Shown here piece by piece: positions 57,594-64,000 of a stretch of 64,000 nucleotides of DNA (positions are counted from its first letter, which is position 1; each line of letters begins with the position of its first letter). The notes under the pieces are model-generated. The model was not told where the DNA came from. It saw nothing but the letters and a program-made list of their open reading frames with translations, and searched no databases. Source of the stretch: Stenocarpella maydis (lineage: Eukaryota > Ascomycota > Sordariomycetes > Diaporthales > Diaporthaceae); NCBI GenBank assembly GCA_002270565.1, contig NQMI01000013.1, positions 359,102 to 423,101 on the forward strand, read 5' to 3'. The translations under genes and the position numbers were made by a program.

Positions 57594-57973
57594 AGATCGC
57601 TTAAAGAAAAGGAGGGGGAGTCATAAACGGTCAAAGACCCTGCGTCTGTAATTGTAACGTGAGGCCGCGCGACGCGCAGGACCTGTCCAGCCAAGAACGT
57701 GTTGTCTTGCTCCACTATAACTATGTGGCGCAGCGAATCCTTATAACACAGCCACTCAAAGGACTTCAAGTTATTTCAGGCTGCTTGCAGATCAGAGGGG
57801 CACTGTTATGTCCACCAACAGGATGATTCTCAGTCACCGAAAATTTTTGAAATTCTCAATTATACTCAAACACCATATTGACGAGGTCATCTCTACTCAA
57901 TTTTCTACAAAACCAGAGCAGGTCGTCAAGACACATACACCCTTGGGTTCATCTGACTGCTTCAAATTGAGTA
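57594..57973. promoter_or_regulatory. Divergent region between HET gene and TPR-like gene
   Basis: 380 bp. The HET start is not resolved, so part of this may be its first exon; an ATG on the minus strand near 57625 opens only seven codons before a stop. Nothing else is seen. Confidence 0.35.
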
Positions 57974-59443
57974 ATGGACGATTCAAAGCAGCCGGGTCAA
58001 CTGACCCATGTCTACGAAAGCAACCCTGCCGCAAATGATGCACCGACCTCGGCCATAACCACCCTGGCGCCAAGTAAAGCCATCAAGAAGGTAATGCGTG
58101 CCCTGCACGCATTTCGAGCAACCGGGGAGATGGTGTACATTGATATGGCAGTAGAGCTGGCGCAGCATGCCACCGAGTGCGCACAGATCGGCAACGATGA
58201 CCTCGCAGCATATCTCACAGCCCTCGCCACCGCTCATCACCAACGCTACCTGGTCACGGGAGACAAATCGAACATGGATGGCGCTCTAGCGGCTGCTACA
58301 AGGGCAGTGGAAAGCTCAACCGACGATAGCATCGACCAAGCCGGGTACATTCACAACGTCGGCGCGATACTCACAAGCCAGTACCATGAGAGCGGCGACC
58401 ATCAACTCCTGGACACGGCGATTTCCACCATGCAACATGTGGTAGACTTGGTGGGCGCGAGGAACAAGCCCGGGGCACTGAAAGCGCTCCTTTACTTTCA
58501 AAAGCTATCTTTTGAACAGACCAGAAACACACAGCACGTTGGCGAGGCGATATCTAAAGCGAGTCTTGTCCTTGACCAGGTTGAAGGATCTGACCGAGTA
58601 GAGATACTATATGAACTCTGCGACTTCTACGAGATACTTCTACAGCACTCCCCAAGAATAGAAGTCTTGGACAAATCCATCGCACTTTGCAACGATATTC
58701 TGCAATATACACCGGACGGGGACAACAGACGATCTATCATCAACGGTAATATCAGTACCTCCTATATGATGCGACACACCGAAACGGGTTATCTCGAGGA
58801 CCTCAGTCAGGCCATTGAGTTCAACCAGAGGGCGATTAGGAGTATCGATATTGAGCGTGTGAATCGACGATCGTTTTATTTCGAGGCCCTTGGGCGGATG
58901 TTCATGCGCTGGTATGAGAGGCAAGGAGAATTCCCGACCATGGATGAAAGCATCTTGGACCCCCACCAAGGTGGGAACAACTCGAATTCTGAGGAGGATC
59001 ATCCCGAAAAAGCAAGTTGGCTCTTTTTACTGTCACGAAATCTCGAGCACAGGTTCGTAGACTCGGGGCCCGGCCAGGCCGCACTGGACGACCTTGAGCT
59101 CTCAATTGTCCTGGTATGCGAGGCTCTAGAAGCAACTACGGACCACCACCCCATCTGGGAAGACATGATGACTGCTCTTCGGAGACGACAGCGGCTGTGG
59201 TCTGAGCGCACAGGCAAGATACCTGACACACCTGAGATTGCCACGTTGCAATTTCGCAAGGGAGGTCGGTGGATGCCCGAGGAGGTTATAAAGGACATTG
59301 GTTTGGTTAGGACGCCGTATTTTATTGTCACCGGAGACTTGGATGCAACTGGAGAGGCGGCCGCAAACCGAACCGTTATCCAGGCCTTCACGGGTCCTGC
59401 CGTAGTCAAACATGACCAGAGGCGCACGCTAATACAACTCTAA
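57974..59443 (+). CDS. TPR-like repeat protein of the fungal NLR/CHAT-associated type
   Basis: 489-residue single-exon protein, probably cytosolic. The start is the ATG at 57974. Residues about 60-340 are helical repeats of roughly 40-45 residues with alternating DLAAYLTALATAHHQRYLVTGD, LDTAISTMQHVVDL, LDKSIALCNDIL and LSQAIEFNQRAI patterns, the divergent TPR arrays found in fungal proteins that often carry a CHAT peptidase or NACHT domain. Here no CHAT or NTPase follows; the C-terminal 120 residues are unassigned. It lies divergently beside a HET gene, a common arrangement in non-self-recognition loci. It could be a truncated relative of a larger receptor. Function is not established. Confidence 0.7.
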   Translation: MDDSKQPGQLTHVYESNPAANDAPTSAITTLAPSKAIKKVMRALHAFRATGEMVYIDMAVELAQHATECAQIGNDDLAAYLTALATAHHQRYLVTGDKSNMDGALAAATRAVESSTDDSIDQAGYIHNVGAILTSQYHESGDHQLLDTAISTMQHVVDLVGARNKPGALKALLYFQKLSFEQTRNTQHVGEAISKASLVLDQVEGSDRVEILYELCDFYEILLQHSPRIEVLDKSIALCNDILQYTPDGDNRRSIINGNISTSYMMRHTETGYLEDLSQAIEFNQRAIRSIDIERVNRRSFYFEALGRMFMRWYERQGEFPTMDESILDPHQGGNNSNSEEDHPEKASWLFLLSRNLEHRFVDSGPGQAALDDLELSIVLVCEALEATTDHHPIWEDMMTALRRRQRLWSERTGKIPDTPEIATLQFRKGGRWMPEEVIKDIGLVRTPYFIVTGDLDATGEAAANRTVIQAFTGPAVVKHDQRRTLIQL

Positions 59444-60231
59444 TATACCCAGTCTACTCATGGGCCAACGTGGGCGGCCCACTTTCCGCCCGCCCGTGTC
59501 CAGTCCGTTGCTCTGGCAGCGGTGACCGAATCCTGGCGCGTGGTTATGGCCGCGCGAAGCTGTTTGATTTCTAACGAGGACGAGCTACCTAGTTCTGGTG
59601 TGTTGGGGCCGGAGGGGTGATTTGGGTAATTAGTACGCTGAACGTCACCGAGTGTAGATGACCACTAAGCCAAGCCGGATGACTAATTTACCCATTAATA
59701 ATACATGTTTGGACAAAAAAGTTAGGGAACACCACCTCAGTCCATCTGGCACTATTCTGATGCATATAATGTACAGCCCAGACAAGCAATTGAGCTTGTG
59801 GCTGGTCCGGGCCAGGTCTTCGTGTCTCCGAGCCATAACTCTAAGCAGTATTACACTCAATGCGCAGTCGAGCATGTCGAATGGCCTGAAATTAGGTGTC
59901 TTGTATATCCTTTGCTCGTTGCAAGAGACCGAGCCCGCCAAAACCGGTCAACTCGAGGCAGAACGGCAACGTGTTTTGCACAGTTTCCTCGGTTAATCCC
60001 ATGGTCTATCGTTTCAAACCTGAACTCCCTGGACACAAGATCGCATCGGAACGGAGAAGTTCCCGGTCATCACCACACGTTCCAATGTCTCAGCAGCAAG
60101 GGCCAGCAGCGAAGGCCACGGCGCGTGCAGGCTCGCTCGCGTTGGGCGGGGACGCCGTCCTTTCCACGGTCATCCAACACATCCCCGCGCGCGGTTTTCC
60201 TCTTGCGCAACGGCCAGGTCCTGCGCAACGG
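59444..60231. other. Convergent intergenic region
   Basis: 788 bp between the ends of the TPR-like and Gag-like genes; overlapping short frames carry no motif. No supportable feature. Confidence 0.35.
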
Positions 60232-61272
60232 TCAGGCGGGTTCATCCTGGGCCCTCGCCCTGTTGTTCCTACGGCGCTCGGCCACCTGCCGGCCGTGGAC
60301 GCCGGCGAGGTCGCCCATGAAGCGCGCCCAGCTCATACCGCCCCTCTCGAGCTGGCGGCCGAGGGCCATGCTGAGGTCCTCGTACCTGGCGTCGCGGCCC
60401 AGCCCGAGGATGCCCATGACCAGCACGAGGTTGTCGTTGGGCTGCGGCTCGGCGACGTGCAGCCTCCTGCGGAGGTAGCTCAGGCGCAGGCAGAACTCCC
60501 TCAGGCTGCCGCCGAAGCGCGGCTCGGCAGGCGAGATGGCGTTGAGCTCCCGCAGCCACGAGGCCACGTCCTCGCCGGCGGCCCTCGGCAGGGCCTCGTG
60601 GGCGAGGTCGTATATGACCTTGGGGTTCGCCTCCGAGGGGCTGTACCCGCACGCGAGCAGCGTGTCGCGGACGTCGAGGCTGAGGGAGCCGGTGATGAGC
60701 AGGCACACGAGGGCGCGGTCGCGCTCCCACTGCTCGCGCGACAGCCCGGTGGTGTTCCCGGCGGGGACGAGGAGGTGCTTGGTAGGCGCCCACGGCGACG
60801 GCGGCGGGGGCGGCTCCGGCACGCCGGGGTAGGGCGTCGTGACGTAGTCGGCGAGGCCGTGGAGGCGCAGGGTTCTGACCAGGACATCGTCCCACTCGTC
60901 CAGGTTCTCGTGGCCCAGGAGGCGCGGGATGGGAGGGAGGTCCAGTGATGGCATTTGCTGCCGCGAGTTTGGATTTGCCGCGGTCGGGTCGTTGCGGAGC
61001 GGTGGGGGCGGCGGCAGATTCATCGTGCTCGCCGTCGTGAAGTGCTCATAGTGGTGGAGGGCGTGGTACTTGCCATACTGCTGAGCACTCGCGTTCGAAT
61101 CCTTGCGGTGGTAAAGCATGCCCGTGAGGATATTCTGACCGGTGGCCCAGGTTGCCGAGGCCCATGTTTGTCGTCGTCCAGCTGTCTGGCTGTGTTGACT
61201 GGGGCTGGCGCAGGCCGTTGAGGAGTTGGACGTCCATTTAGAAAGTGGGCCTCCTCTGTCAGATGACGACAT
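60232..61272 (-). CDS. Stand-alone Copia-type Gag-like protein
   Basis: 346-residue open frame without stops. The N-terminal 100 residues are low-complexity (Ser/Gln and a PPPPPP run). Residues about 115-330 resemble the capsid-like Gag of Ty1/Copia elements (UBN2/DUF4219 type): LLGHENLDEWDDVLVRTLRLHGL with its Trp and following W-x-x-DRALVCLLITGSLSL, then IYDLAHEALP, EDVASWLRELNAI and SLREFCLRLSYLRRRL. No protease, integrase, reverse transcriptase or LTR is visible nearby, and no CCHC knuckle follows. It may be a solo, perhaps domesticated, gag gene; the high GC content and intact frame speak against RIP decay. An internal ATG (MNLPPPPPL) is an alternative start. Family membership is by eye. 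Confidence 0.5.
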   Translation of the reverse strand: MSSSDRGGPLSKWTSNSSTACASPSQHSQTAGRRQTWASATWATGQNILTGMLYHRKDSNASAQQYGKYHALHHYEHFTTASTMNLPPPPPLRNDPTAANPNSRQQMPSLDLPPIPRLLGHENLDEWDDVLVRTLRLHGLADYVTTPYPGVPEPPPPPSPWAPTKHLLVPAGNTTGLSREQWERDRALVCLLITGSLSLDVRDTLLACGYSPSEANPKVIYDLAHEALPRAAGEDVASWLRELNAISPAEPRFGGSLREFCLRLSYLRRRLHVAEPQPNDNLVLVMGILGLGRDARYEDLSMALGRQLERGGMSWARFMGDLAGVHGRQVAERRRNNRARAQDEPA

Positions 61273-64000
61273 GCTTTCTCCCCGATAATCCTCGAGTGCA
61301 GATAGCTAGAGATGTTGCTTAGAAGCGACTTGTGCTCACCAGGTCGGTGATGTGGCTGAAAACGACGTATACGCTGCTGGGGTGAAGAGATAATCGAGTT
61401 GGTTTTCCTTTGGCTTCTGGAAGTGTTCAACTACTACCAGCTCGCGTCTGATAATCAGTCGAGATAAAGTCGGGAGTGTGAGAGCACGTCCGCTCGCGTA
61501 TCGACCCAGTCGTCAGCCGCCAGGGCCAGCCAGTGTGAAACGGGTCATAATATGGGTCAGCACCGAGCCGCAGCTGCTGTTCTGTTGTTGCATCACTCCC
61601 GACCAGTTGACCAGTTGAACACTGGTCAACGGAAGGACGCGTCCCCGCATCTGCATGGGATTGGCAAATCAGCCTGCTTCTCGTTGTTGCTCGAGCGCCC
61701 AGGTGCATCTCGGCCAACGCCACAGTGGGATTCCGATGATGGTGTGGGAGCTTGCCCGAGTGGGCATGGCTAAAAAGGGGCTGGGCGGATCGTCCGGCAC
61801 GAGACATTGGCGGGCATGGCATGAACCCTGCGACGATCGCTGCGTTCCTTGCCCTGGCACGGCGCCAACCGCTCCAGGCCGGATAAAAGTTTCCGGATCT
61901 GAGGGAAGAGATGAAGAAAGCCGAGCTTGATCCGATCCTGCTTCTCTGCAGCTCGTAGCCGGCCGGCTTTATTTCAGAGTGAGAGGTAACTGAGTGCGTG
62001 GTATCTGTGAGCAGTGGGTAGAGCTTCTCCGCGCTGCGATCCTGAGCGCTGACTGATAAATTCCTGGCGGGCACGGGGGCAGCTTGAGTCTGATCACTCA
62101 AACGGATAATTGCTATACTAGTTAATTGCAGTTTCATTCTTTTTATCGCTCGATCCATCTTCCTAGCAAATGGTGCCAGGTCTCTACTAGTACTTCAATG
62201 CCAAGAAGGAGACACGGTAACTTTTCAATATGGACTCGGATATGACCCAAGCACTGTGAAGTCTCATGCCAGGCATGGCCCGAGGGCCTGGATGTTCTGT
62301 CTTATTTGAGGAGGGGGGTATAGGAACTGTAGTTGTGGCTGATATTATCCTTGATAATTACTAGTAACTCTTACTGACCAACCCTAAGCCGGTGTGCGTT
62401 ACTGCTTTATTGCAACTGGGATGGATTAAAAATCTATAAGGGGTTATTTCGTTAATTTAATATTTGACATCATTGTGAATGATAACTTTAGTTCTATTTC
62501 AATGTTGTCGTAATTCCCAAAGACTAATTTCTTGGTTAACCAATGATCCGCTTAAAATAAGTTACAAGTGAAATGTTACCTAGGTATGGTCTGCATCAAC
62601 ATATATAGTCTAAGGGAGCCAGCCCTACGTAGATTTACTACTAACGACTGGCTTCGGTGACAAGCGAAAGCACGGAGTGCTGCAGAAACTAATTTAAGAT
62701 AATGCTTTTAACTGCGTGCGGTATTTAATAAGTTGCATCTGTGTCATATGCACTCCTCAAGGACTGGAGTGCGGAGAGTTACCATAGAGTAGGATGGAGG
62801 GCTCGGGAAGGGGATAAGTTGTTTGAATACTGAGACTTGATCAACATATTGCGGACTTGGGTTAACTGGGCGGTAATAATACATGAGATAGATGGTGAAG
62901 GCGCCTAAGAAATTTAAGAGGAGGCATGTCTGGCAAGAAGAGGAAGCCTTAACACCATTGTCACAATTTTCGCCGATTCAAAGCATCCAATCCAAACTTG
63001 GGTCAGGTTCAGCAGACTTGGTATTTTCATTCAGAGGTACTCCAATGCTCAGTGCGGTCTAGCAATGCCAATGGTGTGGATATATGACATTTTATCTGTA
63101 CGGGTTGACGCTGGTATGTTATGGCACACTGCGTAGTCCTATGTCAAGGTCTGGAGCTCAGCGGGTGCAATATGACAATTACATATGCACGAAGGCTTCG
63201 GGCAAACTCGTACATGTCGTATACTGTACCTGGAAATCCCGATGGGCTAATTGTGGAGACTTTGCGTCGACTCCTCGCATAACTACAATATATCCCAGTT
63301 AGGCTTTCCCAGTCCAAGTAGAGCACCTGAGGACTTTCAAGCTGAAGGCTTGGAATAGGCGTATGTTTTGTGAGCCTTATAAGCAACAGAAATTGGTAGC
63401 CAATTGGTTGGCAACAGGCTACAGCCCACTTCTTCAATTACAAGGCCTGGCTTGGTCCAAGAACATGTTATCAACGAAAACCTGTCTTCACCTCGTCACC
63501 ACACGTCACCATGAGGCTCAGCCACTGTGGCGGGCAGCCACAGCGACAGAGGTAGGCGGCTCAGAAGCTCCGGGTCGCAGTGCTGCTGATTTGCCAGCAC
63601 GCGGTTAAGCATCTGCCAAGGATGGGGACAGCCGGTGTGGGCAGGGATGCCAAGTTTTGAGGGCGGGTGATGTCTGCCAAGACACGCCCCAGCGCGTTTG
63701 CACAAGTTGAAGTGAGCCGAGTGAGAATGATGGAATTGAATCTGCATCACACATCCACCCTGTGCCTGGGCTCCCTTGGCCCCTCCCAGGACGGAGCTTG
63801 CCCATGTTTCACACAGGCATCCGCCGTCACTCAGGAGGCGGCTTGTCCCGCCTACACTACTCCGTCCACTATCTGCGCCCCTGCGCTCCTGGGCGACGTG
63901 GGCTCTTACTTCTCAGTTCTGAGGTCATAATGTCGAAGGCAGTCTCGATGTTTGGGCTGAGGTGGACAAGGCCCAGCAGTCAGGCCATTCCTGGAGCTAC
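61273..64000. other. Gene-poor right end of the window
   Basis: 2728 bp without a recognisable gene. The part 62330-62760 is AT-rich and contains a TACCTAGGTA palindrome at 62577-62586. The last kilobase has overlapping short frames with no motif. A gene running in from beyond 64000 cannot be excluded. Confidence 0.35.

Noticed and set aside
61089..61102. GTTCGAATCC, resembling a tRNA B box
   Set aside because: It lies inside the Gag-like coding frame and no A box or cloverleaf was found around it.
61427..62158. 243-codon minus-strand frame
   Set aside because: No recognisable domain and a mixed composition; I could not support it as coding.
1..64000. CRISPR arrays, bacterial operons, rRNA genes
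   Set aside because: Nothing of this kind is seen; the window is plainly fungal nuclear DNA.

Overview
The window comes from a filamentous ascomycete (Pezizomycotina, most likely a Sordariomycete). The evidence is many short spliceosomal introns of about 46-95 nt with GTAAGT/GTATGT donors and CTAAC-like branch points, a fungal highly reducing polyketide synthase, HET and WSC proteins, an ascomycete-type laccase, a pogo/Fot-type transposon, and AT-rich islands that look like RIP decay. Exon structures were built by hand from splice signals, and reading frame was checked by exon-length arithmetic.

Region 1, about 1-29 kb, is a polyketide biosynthetic gene cluster. In order it holds a secreted-type GMC oxidoreductase (cut by the left edge), a DUF3237 protein, an SDR, a cytochrome P450, an integral membrane protein of the kind I associate with AscI/AurD-like epoxide-opening cyclases or hydrolases, a second SDR, a DHA1 MFS transporter, a PaxM/AurC-like FAD epoxidase, a Zn2Cys6 regulator, and a 2632-residue HR-PKS (KS-AT-DH-MT-ER-KR-ACP, no release domain). 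An HR-PKS with a flavin epoxidase and a membrane epoxide cyclase/hydrolase suggests a methylated polyene that is epoxidised and then opened or cyclised, with tailoring by the P450, SDRs and GMC enzyme. The promoters share a palindrome, CTCGGNCCGAG (three perfect copies plus weaker ones), which is a candidate site for the cluster regulator. Region 2, 29-37 kb, has a relic of a periplasmic-binding-protein-like gene, a DHA2 MFS transporter and a laccase-like multicopper oxidase. These may belong to the cluster, but the motif fades there.

Region 3, 39-53 kb, is a WSC wall protein followed by housekeeping genes: RRP15, mitochondrial [2Fe-2S] ferredoxin, an Ugo1-like carrier, and a plasma-membrane H+-ATPase, with long gene-poor gaps.

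Region 4, 53-64 kb, is accessory: a HET-domain gene split by a 1455-bp pogo/Fot-type element (TA duplication, 31-bp inverted repeats, decayed transposase), a TPR-like protein, a stand-alone Copia-Gag-like protein, and about 2.7 kb without a recognisable gene.
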